Numbered from the stretch's first letter, positions 15,924 to 24,642 are shown. The stretch is 42,318 bases of DNA from Deltaproteobacteria bacterium (GCA_016932115.1 JAFGDM010000247.1:1-42318); one strand, 5' to 3'. A program made the numbers and translations. Notes: a model not told the origin generated them from the letters alone.

Positions 15924-18900
15924 CTATATCCTGTTCAATGGATGAACATCTGCAACCTTAGCGGTTCTTTCCTGAAGCACTTCCTTTCTCGCACGACCCA
16001 CCTTAAACAAGGAATAGACCGTGGGCACCACTACCAAAGTGATCAGAGTCGAACTCAGCAGCCCGCCGATCACCACCCGTGCCATGGGTGCCTGTGTTTC
16101 GCCCCCTTCGCCCAGCCCGAAAGCCAGGGGCGTTAAGGCAAATGAAGTGGTCAGAGCCGTCATGAGAATAGGTCTCAGCCTTCTGCGGCCTGCCTCTTTT
16201 ATTGCCTCTTCAAAGGGCATTCCTCTTTTGAAAAGCAAATTGCTGTGATCCACAAGAAGAATGGCGTTATTGACGACAATTCCCCCCAGCATGATACATC
16301 CGATGTAGGACTGGATGTTGAAGGTTGTATGGCTGAGGAAAAGCATAAGTATGACTCCGATCGCAGCCAAGGGCACGGAAAACATCACGATGAGCGGGTC
16401 CAGCAAAGACTCGTATAAAGATGCCATCACCATATAAACGAGCACAAGAGCCAGAATAATGCTTATCAGCAATTCATGGAACGCCTTCTGCTGCTCTTCG
16501 TAATCGGTTCCAAACGCTATGGTGAAATCCCTCGGCACCGGAATGGAACGTAAGCGACTCTCGATGTCCTTTGTGATGGAGCCTAAATCCCGGTCGGTAG
16601 TGTTGGCGGAGACGGCGATCATCCGCTCCTGGTCTTTACGCTCGATAAACACCGGCCCTCTGCTCGGCCTGACCTCAACAAAATTGCGGAGCACCACGGC
16701 CTCGCCTTCGGCATTTAAAACCGTAAAGTCAAGGAGTTCACGGGTGTCCATCCGTTCCCCCTCCTTGAGCTTGACGAGTATAGTGTATTCTTTTCCTGCT
16801 TCTCGAAAATAGCCGGCCTCTTGCCCTGCAAGAATGGTCTTAAGCGTTTCCGCTATCTGAGAAACCGTCACTTTCATGCCCGCCGCTTTCTGTCTGTCCA
16901 CTATGATGTTTTCTTCGGGACTTCCGGACTCTCGACTCAATTGCACGTCGGTTACACCCTCAACTCGCTCCATCACGGATTTAACCTTCTGAGCAAGAAT
17001 TTCTGCCGTTTCGAGATCATATCCGCGAACCTCCACAGTGACACTTTCAATGTTGGATTGCCCCATCCGTAAAACAAACAGACCCTGGCCCGCCCTGGTC
17101 CGCACAATGGTACCGGGAATCCGGGAAAGCTTTTGACGCAAGTCGGCTGCGATCTCTTCGCTGGAGCGTGATCTTTCGGATTCGGGTTTGAGAGCAATCC
17201 GAAGTTCTCCGGTGTGAGAACCTTTGGCGCGCCAAGGTGTTCCGCCGATAAAACTAATGGTGTTCCTCACTTCAGGGACATCACGCGCTATGATTTTTTC
17301 AATAATATCAAAGCTTTTTTCCACCACGTCCACGCGGGTCCCGGTTTCCATTTCCGTATAGATCCTCACCTCACCTTCGTCCGCCTGGGGCATGAATTCC
17401 GAGCCCACCAGAGGAAAAAGAGAGAGACTGCCTGCAAGAAGCAGAAATGCCGCCGAGAGAACCCGCTTGGGATGGTTTAGGGCATATTCGATGATCCGCT
17501 TGTAGGTATCTTCGAGACTTTTCAGGGAACGACCGCTCATAAGATACATTTTTGCAAATACCCCGGGCCTCTCTAACTCCCCACGACTTACCGGCTTAAG
17601 AATCAAAGATGAAAGCATGGGCACCACGGTAAGCGCAGAGGCGAGTGAACATGCCAGGGCGAAACTCACCACGTAGATGAACTGCTTGAACATAACCCCC
17701 GCCATGCCTCTGACGAAGATCATAGGGAGAAAAACCACAAGAGTCGTAAGGGTACTTGCCAGGATGGCGGCGCTCACTTCCTCGCTCCCATCAATAGCCG
17801 CCCGGCGGGGAGGCGTTCCCGCCTCGTTCAGGCGAAAGATATTCTCCAGGACGACGATGGCGCTATCCACCAGCATCCCCACTCCAAGGGCGAGGCCGCC
17901 AAGGGTCATAAGATTCAGCGTGAAGCCGCCGAAATACATCAGCGTGAAAGTGGCGATCATCGAAATCGGTATGGCCGTGGAAACCACGAGGGTGCTCCGC
18001 ACATTTCTCAGAAAGAGGAAAAGAACAAACACAGCAAGGATTCCACCGTAGAAGATGGAGTTCCCTACATTATTGATAGCCCGTTTGATATAATCCGAGG
18101 TGTCGATAATCGGGCTTATGTGTATTTGAGGAAAATCCTGATTAAGCCTTTCGATTTCTTTCAGGACTCCTGAGGCAACCTCCACGGTGTTCATCCCGGA
18201 TTGTTTCATAACGGCCAAACGAACTCCCGGCCTGCCGTTCACTCGTACGATCCGCCTCACCTTCTGCCATGAATCTTCAACCTCGGCGATTTCCTTGAGC
18301 TGAATAGGAGCACCTGCTCTGACGGCAATTACTGTGTTTCGCAACTCCTCCAGGTCGGTGTACTCCCCGGGTGTGCGCAGCGTGACATCCATTACTCCAC
18401 GTTCAATCGTCCCTGCGGGAACAGTCACATTCTCCGCTCTGATCCTTAAAAGGAGTTGATCCAAGGGAAGTCCGAGAGCTTTAATCTTATCCCCGTTGAG
18501 ATTCACATGAATTTCCCGGTCCAATCCCCCTGCAACATCAAGAGTAGCCACGCCGGGCAATCTTTCGATACGGTACTTGATTTGTTCGTCGATGATGAGA
18601 CGCATTTGAACCGGGTCGAGCTTACTCGAAGCACCCAGGAAGAGAATAGGAAAACTGGCAAGGTCGAACTTCCTGAGAAAGGGCCTTTCAGCCTCGTCGG
18701 GAAGAACGGAAATCACTCTGTCCAGCCGGTCCCGCACGTCATTCGCGGCTGCGTCAAGATCTGTTGCCCAGGTGAAACTCACCCGTACCTGGCTTACCCC
18801 TTCAGCGGAAATCGAAGTGACCTGTTCGACTCCGGGTACGGCGCTCATAGCTTCTTCAATGGGACGGGTAATAAGTTCCTCGATTTCCTTGGGGCTTGCG

Positions 18901-19058
18901 TTTTCGTACTCCGTCGAAATGCTGAGAGTGGGATAGGTGATATCCGGCATCAGGTCGATGGGAAGGCGGGAAAGAGAAATTCCTCCCAAGATCATCACGA
19001 TAAACACCGACATGATAGTGAAAACAGGATAATTGACTGCGAAGCGAGAAAATTTCAT
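15924..19058 (-). CDS. RND-family efflux permease (system B)
   Basis: Inner-membrane proton-driven exporter of 1044 residues with the usual 12-helix duplicated topology and two periplasmic loops. The N-terminus FAVNYPVFTIMSVFIVMILGG is the first helix. LPIDLMPDITYPTLSIS is a family motif. The TM4 signature GMLVDSAIVVLENIFRLNE keeps the first acidic relay residue. The second half holds GGIVVNNAILLVDHSN. It resembles HAE1-type multidrug or lipid-export pumps more than heavy-metal CusA types. The start ATG overlaps the adaptor stop by four bases (ATGA), and TolC follows after 23 bases, so this is a self-sufficient three-gene pump. Substrate unknown. Confidence 0.93.
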   Translation of the reverse strand: MKFSRFAVNYPVFTIMSVFIVMILGGISLSRLPIDLMPDITYPTLSISTEYENASPKEIEELITRPIEEAMSAVPGVEQVTSISAEGVSQVRVSFTWATDLDAAANDVRDRLDRVISVLPDEAERPFLRKFDLASFPILFLGASSKLDPVQMRLIIDEQIKYRIERLPGVATLDVAGGLDREIHVNLNGDKIKALGLPLDQLLLRIRAENVTVPAGTIERGVMDVTLRTPGEYTDLEELRNTVIAVRAGAPIQLKEIAEVEDSWQKVRRIVRVNGRPGVRLAVMKQSGMNTVEVASGVLKEIERLNQDFPQIHISPIIDTSDYIKRAINNVGNSIFYGGILAVFVLFLFLRNVRSTLVVSTAIPISMIATFTLMYFGGFTLNLMTLGGLALGVGMLVDSAIVVLENIFRLNEAGTPPRRAAIDGSEEVSAAILASTLTTLVVFLPMIFVRGMAGVMFKQFIYVVSFALACSLASALTVVPMLSSLILKPVSRGELERPGVFAKMYLMSGRSLKSLEDTYKRIIEYALNHPKRVLSAAFLLLAGSLSLFPLVGSEFMPQADEGEVRIYTEMETGTRVDVVEKSFDIIEKIIARDVPEVRNTISFIGGTPWRAKGSHTGELRIALKPESERSRSSEEIAADLRQKLSRIPGTIVRTRAGQGLFVLRMGQSNIESVTVEVRGYDLETAEILAQKVKSVMERVEGVTDVQLSRESGSPEENIIVDRQKAAGMKVTVSQIAETLKTILAGQEAGYFREAGKEYTILVKLKEGERMDTRELLDFTVLNAEGEAVVLRNFVEVRPSRGPVFIERKDQERMIAVSANTTDRDLGSITKDIESRLRSIPVPRDFTIAFGTDYEEQQKAFHELLISIILALVLVYMVMASLYESLLDPLIVMFSVPLAAIGVILMLFLSHTTFNIQSYIGCIMLGGIVVNNAILLVDHSNLLFKRGMPFEEAIKEAGRRRLRPILMTALTTSFALTPLAFGLGEGGETQAPMARVVIGGLLSSTLITLVVVPTVYSLFKVGRARKEVLQERTAKVADVHPLNRI

Positions 19059-20275
19059 GGCTTGCGCCCCGTAGAGCCTGCCTGTCGGGACTCTTTCTCC
19101 GGCCTTTCTTGAGTTTGGCTCTCGCCCGGTAGAATAACGGGGGCATCTTCTTCAAGGAAATGATGACCTAACGTGACAACCTCCCCTGTCATTGGAGGCT
19201 CCAGCACCTGGACGAAGGTGTTATCCATCAGGCCGAACTTCACAGGCACAAATCTGGCCTTCATCTCTTCCATGTTAACATGGAAAACCCCCTGTTCCCC
19301 GTTCCTTTTCACGACGGCCGTCAAAGGCACGACCGTCGCCTCTTCAATCCTGGAGAACTCGATTTGGACGCGTATGAACATTCCGGGTTTCAGCAATTGC
19401 TCGGAATTGGGAATTTCGATTTCCACCCTGGCCGACCTTGAAACCTCTTTGATCAAAGGCGCGATTCTCACGACCCTGCCTGAAAATCCCTTGCCGGGAT
19501 AGGCGTCTGTCGCGACGCTCGCCCCTTGTCCGATATGGACCTTGGGATAATCCCTTTCGATAACGTGAATGACGCCCGTTAATGTTTTGATGCCCAGAAT
19601 GGACACGATCGGCGTATTCGGCGCAAGCATGGTCCCTTCGTCCACAAAACGCTCCCCCACCACCCTGGCATCATCTCCATCTTCCCAGGATGCATGGATC
19701 TTTGTATATGACAGGCGAATCTGTGCGGCCCGCAGCGCCGCTTCTTCCTGAGCAACCTGCGCGGCGGCCACCCTGTGCTTTGCCTCTTGAGCGCTGAGCT
19801 GAGCTCCGGCTGCATCCAGCTCCGACTCTGAAGCGATTTTCTTCTGCCGAAGGGCCTCTGCTCGCTTGAACTCCCGGCTTGCAACTTCAAGAGAACTGCG
19901 AGTTTCCGCAAAATTTGCTTTAGCCACTTCGAGCTCGGCTTTGGCCTGATCCACCTGTTGGCGGTATTCATCGCTTTCCAGCACCGCGATTAGCGCACCT
20001 TTTTTGACCGGATCACCTATTTTCACATAGAGCCTTTCCAGTCGGCCGGCCACCTTTGGGGCAACGACAAATTTTGACATCGCCTCGAGGGATCCGGTGA
20101 ATAGTCCGAGATCCCTCAGAGTCTTTTTTTGCACTGAGCTGACTTCGACGGCCACAGGAACAGAATGCCGCTGCCTGTTTTCAGATTTACCGGAAGCAGC
20201 CAGTCTCGCATATACCTGCCACCCCACCAGGCCCACAAGGAATAAGATGATAAACAGGACTATTTTATGCCTCAT
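19055..20275 (-). CDS. RND periplasmic adaptor (system B)
   Basis: Membrane-fusion subunit of 406 residues. It has an N-terminal membrane anchor (IVLFIILFLVGLVGWQVYARL) without a lipobox, unlike the adaptor of system A. The lipoyl halves (GRLERLYVKIGDPVKKGALIAVLES and the downstream RFVDEGTMLAPNTP) flank a long alpha-hairpin rich in Ala, Glu and Gln. This is followed by a beta-barrel (GFSGRVVRIAPLIKE) and the membrane-proximal part. The C-terminus has an unusual charged tail (ESQTQERPEKESRQ) that probably is disordered. ATG start with GGAAGGA about nine bases upstream. First gene of operon B behind the promoter at 20339-20366. Confidence 0.92.
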   Translation of the reverse strand: MRHKIVLFIILFLVGLVGWQVYARLAASGKSENRQRHSVPVAVEVSSVQKKTLRDLGLFTGSLEAMSKFVVAPKVAGRLERLYVKIGDPVKKGALIAVLESDEYRQQVDQAKAELEVAKANFAETRSSLEVASREFKRAEALRQKKIASESELDAAGAQLSAQEAKHRVAAAQVAQEEAALRAAQIRLSYTKIHASWEDGDDARVVGERFVDEGTMLAPNTPIVSILGIKTLTGVIHVIERDYPKVHIGQGASVATDAYPGKGFSGRVVRIAPLIKEVSRSARVEIEIPNSEQLLKPGMFIRVQIEFSRIEEATVVPLTAVVKRNGEQGVFHVNMEEMKARFVPVKFGLMDNTFVQVLEPPMTGEVVTLGHHFLEEDAPVILPGESQTQERPEKESRQAGSTGRKP

Positions 20276-20338
20276 CGATAATTTCCTTCCCGCTCTCGGA
20301 AAGCCTTAGCCGGTTCAAAACAAACGCAATCTATAATA

Positions 20339-20366
20339 ATTATATACAAATTTCTGGATTTGTCAT
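20339..20366 (-). promoter_or_regulatory. Promoter of efflux operon B
   Basis: On the minus strand ATGACA (20361-20366, one mismatch to TTGACA), a 16-base spacer and a perfect TATAAT (20339-20344). It lies about 65 bases upstream of the adaptor start and drives adaptor, permease and TolC. No regulator gene is next to it and no obvious operator was seen. Confidence 0.6.
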
Positions 20367-20524
20367 TGATGCTACTACTCGACAACCTTTTTTCTCATGA
20401 ACAGGTCGCTCCTCTTTTCTTTTAAAAAGCGAAAGGGCACCAGACAGAGCAATGTAAAGGATTTCTTACCATCACATCGGGGATTTCAGGCCCTCCCCGG
20501 GAGATGCGATCCACAACGATCACA

Positions 20525-20555
20525 GCGGCCCCGAGCATGGGGGTCTCTCTTAAAA
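20525..20555 (+). repeat. Intergenic repeat, copy C (3' half)
   Basis: GCGGCCCCGAGCATGGGGG followed by TCTCTCTTAAAA matches copy A with one mismatch over 31 nt. The 5' half of the repeat is not conserved here. An ATGC at 20512 could still pair with the GCAT. It lies about 70 bases downstream of the ATP-grasp stop codon (that gene is on the minus strand), in the same orientation as copy B. Confidence 0.6.
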
Positions 20556-20624
20556 AATCATAGAATTACCGATGACCGGTTATATCTTCGAAAGCTCCGC
20601 TTACAGGGCTTGAAGGACGGCACC

Positions 20625-21467
20625 TCAGACAAGCTTCACTGATTTTGTATCCAAGCCTTGTTCCCTCAGCCAGTTCCGAACAGCCCTGTAGAGACGGCGA
20701 TAATAGTTGAGCGAGCCTCCCAATCCGCGCCTTCCAAAAAAATAATTGATTTCGAGAATCAGGGGTTCGGGATCAAGCACATTCATCGAAAAAACAAAAT
20801 CCATGGCCGCCAAATCGATACCCGATGCGTCACAGATCCTAATAGCCTGAGCAACGCCTTTTCGCTGCAGATCAGGTTTCCATCTTTTATCAATTTTTGC
20901 GCCTCTACTTACAGTTGTCACCATCTGGTCAGGGGCCTGAGGTCGCTTCCAGTAACAGGGAAATTTTTCTCCAAGAACAATAACCCTCAAAACATTTCCC
21001 CGGCACTCAATTATCTCCTGAGTGACAAAAGACGGTTTTCCCCATCTCTCCAATCTCTTCACTACGGATTCAAGCTCTTCCCGGTTTCGGATGAGCCACA
21101 CGCCTGCGCCTTCATGGCTTCCATCCGCTTTGATAAAGAATGGCATCCTTTGCTTTGGATTTTTCATCAAGGCTTCGGCAGATCGCCATCGCGTGGTTGC
21201 AGGATGGGGCCACTCCATCTTCTCGAACAGTCGACTCTGGCCTGTTTTCCCTTCATACTGAAAACGCTGGTCATAGTTGGGATAAAGAACGGCCGACGAG
21301 GTCTTGCATGCCCGGTAAAGGGTCCGGGAACAGGTCTGGGGAAGAATGATGGCCTTTGCTTTTCTGATCAAGGACATGTCGGTTGAATCGAGTTTTCGGT
21401 CACCGGGGATAATCTGGGCGTCAGCAACAAAGCAGGGATGAAAGGACAGAATCAATTTCAAATCCAA
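20625..21467 (-). CDS. ATP-grasp family protein
   Basis: A 280-residue protein of the RimK/ATP-grasp ligase group. It resembles enzymes joining a carboxylate to an amine or thiol at the cost of ATP. The middle shows the ATP-grasp order: a loop with Lys and a Gly-rich strand (PFFIKADGSHEGAGVWLI), an acidic hinge (PSFVTQEIIE), basic residues (GNVLRVIVLGEKFPCYWKR), and the metal-binding end (GIDLAAMDFVFSM then PLILEINYFFGRRGLGG, whose Glu-x-Asn would hold Mg). Substrate unknown. The start is a TTG with a weak ribosome site. The gene stands alone on the minus strand, between repeat copies C and B. That setting and its orphan state hint at a separately acquired gene, but this is inference. Confidence 0.75.
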   Translation of the reverse strand: MDLKLILSFHPCFVADAQIIPGDRKLDSTDMSLIRKAKAIILPQTCSRTLYRACKTSSAVLYPNYDQRFQYEGKTGQSRLFEKMEWPHPATTRWRSAEALMKNPKQRMPFFIKADGSHEGAGVWLIRNREELESVVKRLERWGKPSFVTQEIIECRGNVLRVIVLGEKFPCYWKRPQAPDQMVTTVSRGAKIDKRWKPDLQRKGVAQAIRICDASGIDLAAMDFVFSMNVLDPEPLILEINYFFGRRGLGGSLNYYRRLYRAVRNWLREQGLDTKSVKLV

Positions 21468-21698
21468 GGTTTGACTTTAGACGCTGGAGTTTTTATACTA
21501 ATTTGTGAAAGCGTAACAATTTATCTGTTTGAAATGCTGAAGCCGGCGGCTCCGAGCATGGGGATCTTACTTCGCTTACAATTGGAATAGTGGCAAGACG
21601 ATGTTGAAACGTTATACTGTCAGGATTCAAATGCCAAATCAATTCCGAAACCCCATGATTCGTTTCAAGCTTAAGGTATTTTGCCGAGGAGTATCAAC
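21468..21698. other. Divergent intergenic region with repeat copy B
   Basis: About 230 bases between the ATP-grasp gene (minus) and the FmdB-type gene (plus). It holds repeat copy B. A GAGGAG at 21686-21691 is the ribosome site of the FmdB-type gene. I could not identify a convincing promoter. Confidence 0.4.
21513..21570 (+). repeat. Intergenic repeat, copy B (full length)
   Basis: GTAACAATTTA, nine variable bases, AATGCTGAAGCCGGCGGC, then TCCGAGCATGGGGATCTTA. It matches copy A without gaps. The fold ATGCT-GA-AGCC-GGC-GGCT-CCG-AGCAT is complete in this copy, two helices separated by a small internal loop. It lies upstream of the zinc-ribbon operon in the same orientation, so it could be part of that transcript. 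Confidence 0.65.
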
Positions 21699-21941
21699 AT
21701 GCCGATATTTGAATTTCGATGTATACAGTGCGGAAACGTTTTTGAAAAGATTTTTTTGAAGTCCGATGAAACCTTTATAATGGAATGCCCCGAATGTAAG
21801 TCCCAATCCCTTGAACGGGTAGTGAGCAGGACCAATCATGTCATGGCAAGGGGCGCCGGTGAAAAGCCCACACTCACGACCCGATCCTGCGGGTCTGGAA
21901 GTTCCTGTATGACCCTGGACATTCCGGGTCCTACCAAGTAA
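21699..21941 (+). CDS. FmdB-type zinc-ribbon protein
   Basis: A small protein of 80 residues with an N-terminal zinc ribbon of the FmdB/CxxC-CxxC regulatory-protein family. It starts MPIFEFRCIQCGNVFEK and has the second Cys pair in MECPECKSQSLERV. The tail is Gly/Ser-rich with two further Cys (SCGSGSSC), common in this family. The family is named after a regulator of formamidase, but most members have no proven role. The track start is a TTG at 21681. GAGGAG at 21686-21691 clearly serves the ATG at 21699. First gene of a three-gene plus-strand group with the two genes that follow. Confidence 0.85.
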   Translation: MPIFEFRCIQCGNVFEKIFLKSDETFIMECPECKSQSLERVVSRTNHVMARGAGEKPTLTTRSCGSGSSCMTLDIPGPTK

Positions 21942-21946
21942 GATCC

Positions 21947-22204
21947 ATGTTTTGCAGCGGTCGGCCAAAGCATATGCAGCCCACCCTCAGTGATGAGGAC
22001 CTTGGGCGCATCACGGATCTCTTCCACGAACAAATCGTCCCGAAATTGATCCGGCTTCATGCGCGTAACGGCATTGTCGGTTGCGAATTTGCCGGGCCGC
22101 GCTTCAAGCACTGGCAAATTCATTCGAGACCCAGGGGGGGTGATTTCGATATCGTCGATTTCGAGTATGATGAAGCAGGCTGCGGCCTTGACCTTGACCT
22201 TTGA
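21947..22204 (+). CDS. Small hypothetical protein, 85 aa
   Basis: I do not recognise this protein. It is acidic, with a helical N-terminal part (SDEDLGRITDLFHEQIVPKLIRL) and a strand-like end (GDFDIVDFEYDEAGCGLDLDL). It has no signal peptide or membrane segment. The ATG at 21947 is 5 bases after the previous stop. An internal ATG at 21974 is an alternative start, and neither has a strong ribosome site. It is close-packed between the zinc-ribbon gene and the zinc-ribbon/HEAT gene, so it is probably co-expressed with both. Confidence 0.6.
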   Translation: MFCSGRPKHMQPTLSDEDLGRITDLFHEQIVPKLIRLHARNGIVGCEFAGPRFKHWQIHSRPRGGDFDIVDFEYDEAGCGLDLDL

Positions 22205-22215
22205 GAAAGAAAATC

Positions 22216-23322
22216 ATGGAAAGTAAGTTTCGCGGAAAAGAGATCATTGAAAAACCTTCCTGCCCTTTTTGCGGGAGGCTCATTGAAAGGCCCAAGGAAC
22301 TGAAGACTCGGATGCCGACCGAAATGCCGGTTGGAGCCTGCGATTGTGGGGCGGTCTATGCCTGCGACGTGACAGGCCACAATCTGGGGGCAGCTATGAT
22401 CGAGGCCTTGGTTTTTGCTTGCAACGGTGAATGGGATCTGGCCTGGGATCTCTTGCCCGAAGATGATTACCTTGAAAAGCAGGTCGATAACTATGACGAT
22501 GAAAACCATCTCATAGTCCACAGCAGTGCTTATCAAGGAAGAAGGATCTCAGCAAAGCTCTATTTTATCAGACTGCACAAAGACATCCGGGAAGTGACCG
22601 AAGAAGGCTTCCGAAAGCAACTTGAAAAGTCCGCGCTCACTCAGGCTCGCTATAGTCCGAAAAAAAGAGAGAAAAGATTTTTTACGAAGAAGGATGTGGA
22701 AGATCTGGTCAGGGCTTATGATGTGAAATCTATTCTCAGCCTAGCCGAGAAAGATACAAGAATTCTCCCGGACCTCCGACGGCTCCTCTATTCGGCTGAA
22801 AGTCTTCTCCGTTGGAGAACGGCGGATATTCTGGGAAAAGCCTCAGCTCTCATCGCCGCCAGAGACCCCGGGGCTGTCTCAAAACTTCTCCGCGGATTGT
22901 TCACATCTATTGTCGATACAGCCGCATCAAGCTGGGGAGCTGTAGACGCCATTGGTGAGATCATAACGAATCGACCCGAGCTCTTTGCCGGGTACTTGCC
23001 TGAATTGGTGCAACTCACAAAAGAAAAAACCCTGCTCGTAGAAGTGCTCCGCGCACTCGGGAACATTGCCGAGGCAAACCCCCACCTGATGCAAAAAAGC
23101 ACCTTTCGTCTTATTCCCTTACTCGATGATTCCGATCCCGAGACCAGGGCTTATGCCGCCATACTAGTCGGCAACCTTCGAGCCAATGAGGTCAAGGAGG
23201 ACCTGACCCGACTGAAGGAAGATAAAGCCGCCATAGAAATCTATCGAAGCGGGGTATTGGAGAAGAGGACCATTGGTGAAATAGCGTCAGAGTCGATCGA
23301 GAAGTTATGCCTTGTATCTTAA
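22216..23322 (+). CDS. DVU0298-like zinc-ribbon and HEAT-repeat protein
   Basis: A 368-residue soluble protein. The first 60 residues contain a Cys pair and a CxC (PSCPFCGRLIERPKE and GACDCGAVYACD) likely to bind zinc. The last 180 residues are paired helices resembling HEAT repeats (LLRWRTADILGKASALI, TLLVEVLRALGNIAEANP, DPETRAYAAILVGNLRANEV). From memory this matches a family named after Desulfovibrio DVU0298, found mainly in sulfate reducers. I am moderately sure of that and no function is known to me. The ATG at 22216 is favoured over the TTG at 22201. Third gene of the plus-strand group. It ends 18 bases before the convergent YkgJ-type gene. Confidence 0.75.
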   Translation: MESKFRGKEIIEKPSCPFCGRLIERPKELKTRMPTEMPVGACDCGAVYACDVTGHNLGAAMIEALVFACNGEWDLAWDLLPEDDYLEKQVDNYDDENHLIVHSSAYQGRRISAKLYFIRLHKDIREVTEEGFRKQLEKSALTQARYSPKKREKRFFTKKDVEDLVRAYDVKSILSLAEKDTRILPDLRRLLYSAESLLRWRTADILGKASALIAARDPGAVSKLLRGLFTSIVDTAASSWGAVDAIGEIITNRPELFAGYLPELVQLTKEKTLLVEVLRALGNIAEANPHLMQKSTFRLIPLLDDSDPETRAYAAILVGNLRANEVKEDLTRLKEDKAAIEIYRSGVLEKRTIGEIASESIEKLCLVS

Positions 23323-23340
23323 GCCTTGGCGGCATACCGG

Positions 23341-23973
23341 CTAACCAAAATTCCCGGACAGAATGCCCTCAGCCGGTGTCTTGAGCGCTTTTGAAACCGA
23401 TATGAGTAGTGAAGCTTTCTCCGTTTCTTTAGCCCCCCGCTCAACCAAAATTTCCCTAGAGAGTTGATAAAGCGCTTTATAAACACCATCCAGGTCAAAA
23501 ACAGGATAGGTCTCCTCCGGCTTAAAGGCGGCCAAAGGGCATACACGAGCTTTCCCATGAACCATGGTGGGAATCCCATAGACACGGCACGTGATAGGTC
23601 TCCAAGGATATAGAACACACCCCTGGCGCTCATCAAGCAAAGGACACATAACTCTTTCTCTGGCTAGGATCGACGCCCTCATTTGAGGGTCGCGGCTGTG
23701 AAGCTCAAGCTTCACTTCAACCTTTTTGAGGTCCCTATCCGCTTTATCAGCCCTTAGGAGCGCGGCCTGCCGCTCTCCTGCAGGCAGCTTTCGGAAATGC
23801 TCCTGCATGTAGGCCGCTTCAACGAGAAAAAGCCCGAAGAGAGCGTGGCAGCAATCGGAGCACTGGATCCCGCAGGCTATGCACTCCCCATAATCCGTTT
23901 CCATCCGGTGAAAGGAGGCATCAGCCTTTTGCGCCAATGCTTCATATCGCTGAAAAAGGTTCTCAAGGGTCAT
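23341..23973 (-). CDS. YkgJ-family cysteine-cluster protein
   Basis: A 210-residue protein with the YkgJ (zinc/iron-chelating) Cys pattern. An N-terminal cluster CIACGIQCSDCC is followed by CPLLDERQGCVLYPWRPITCRVYG. Family members probably bind a metal or iron-sulfur centre. The function is not established. ATG start with GAAAGGAG upstream. It lies 39 bases downstream of the TPR gene, and both are on the minus strand after dsrD, so they form a small operon. It converges with the HEAT-repeat gene. No signal peptide, so cytoplasmic. Confidence 0.85.
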   Translation of the reverse strand: MTLENLFQRYEALAQKADASFHRMETDYGECIACGIQCSDCCHALFGLFLVEAAYMQEHFRKLPAGERQAALLRADKADRDLKKVEVKLELHSRDPQMRASILARERVMCPLLDERQGCVLYPWRPITCRVYGIPTMVHGKARVCPLAAFKPEETYPVFDLDGVYKALYQLSREILVERGAKETEKASLLISVSKALKTPAEGILSGNFG

Positions 23974-24012
23974 AAGAAACAGACTCCTTTCAAGAGCCTG
24001 GGACCATAAATG

Positions 24013-24642
24013 TCATCCTTGGCTGCGATAAGGTTTTAGTTTTTCAAGAAATCCCTGATGGACTTCGAAACCCAGGTCAATAGCCTTGTCCACATGTTCG
24101 ACGGCCTTGGCGTATTCTTTGTTGTTGAAATAGGCGGCAGCCAGGTTGTTTTGGGCCAGGGCGAAGCCGGGGGCCATTTTCACAAGCTTTTCACCTGTCT
24201 CTATGGCTCTTTCCATATCTCCTATCTGCATATAGGCATTGGCTAGATTGCTCCACGCCTGAGCAATGTCCGGATTGAGCTCAATTGCTTTCTCAAGAGC
24301 CTCTATGGCCTTTTCCGTCTCAGCCATCTGAAGATAAGCGAATCCGAGATTAGCATAGCCTCTGGCATATCTGGGTTCAATCTCCACAGCTCTCATGTTT
24401 GCTTCAACCACCTTTTCGAGTTCCCCTTTCTTGAAATAGATGTAACCGAGGTTCACCCAGCCCTCAAACATGCGACCGCTGTTGGCGATCGCCTCCTGAA
24501 AAAAAGGAATAGCCTCATCCAGGCGGCCCTGCTCCAAGAGCACCACCCCTAGGTTGTACTGGGAATTGGCGCACTCCGGATTGTCTGCCAGCATCCGTTT
24601 TTGCTGTTCAATAAATTCCTCGAAACTTTGTGGCTCTTTCAT
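24013..24642 (-). CDS. Tetratricopeptide-repeat (TPR) protein
   Basis: A 209-residue protein made almost wholly of about five TPR units (for example AQWNL-type helices in YARGYANLGFAYLQMAETEK and IAQAWSNLANAYMQIGDMER). TPR arrays are protein-binding scaffolds. There is no signal peptide, so it should act in the cytoplasm. ATG start with a GGGGGG-rich ribosome site. It lies 200 bases downstream of dsrD but beyond a strong terminator, so it is probably a separate transcript with the YkgJ-type gene. Partner unknown. A link to sulfite reductase is only positional. Confidence 0.9.
   Translation of the reverse strand: MKEPQSFEEFIEQQKRMLADNPECANSQYNLGVVLLEQGRLDEAIPFFQEAIANSGRMFEGWVNLGYIYFKKGELEKVVEANMRAVEIEPRYARGYANLGFAYLQMAETEKAIEALEKAIELNPDIAQAWSNLANAYMQIGDMERAIETGEKLVKMAPGFALAQNNLAAAYFNNKEYAKAVEHVDKAIDLGFEVHQGFLEKLKPYRSQG

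Larger units (their letters stand above)
20276..20624. other. Intergenic region with operon B promoter and repeat copy C
   Basis: About 350 bases without a convincing gene. The minus strand carries the promoter of efflux operon B, and the plus strand carries repeat copy C near 20525. The 81-residue track ORF at 20397 is rich in Arg, Lys, Ser and Gly, crosses the repeat and runs into the ATP-grasp gene on the other strand, so I treat it as chance. Confidence 0.55.

Noticed and set aside
20397-20642. 81-residue plus-strand ORF
   Set aside because: It crosses repeat copy C, has Arg/Lys/Ser-rich composition, no recognised motif, and its end overlaps the ATP-grasp gene on the other strand.
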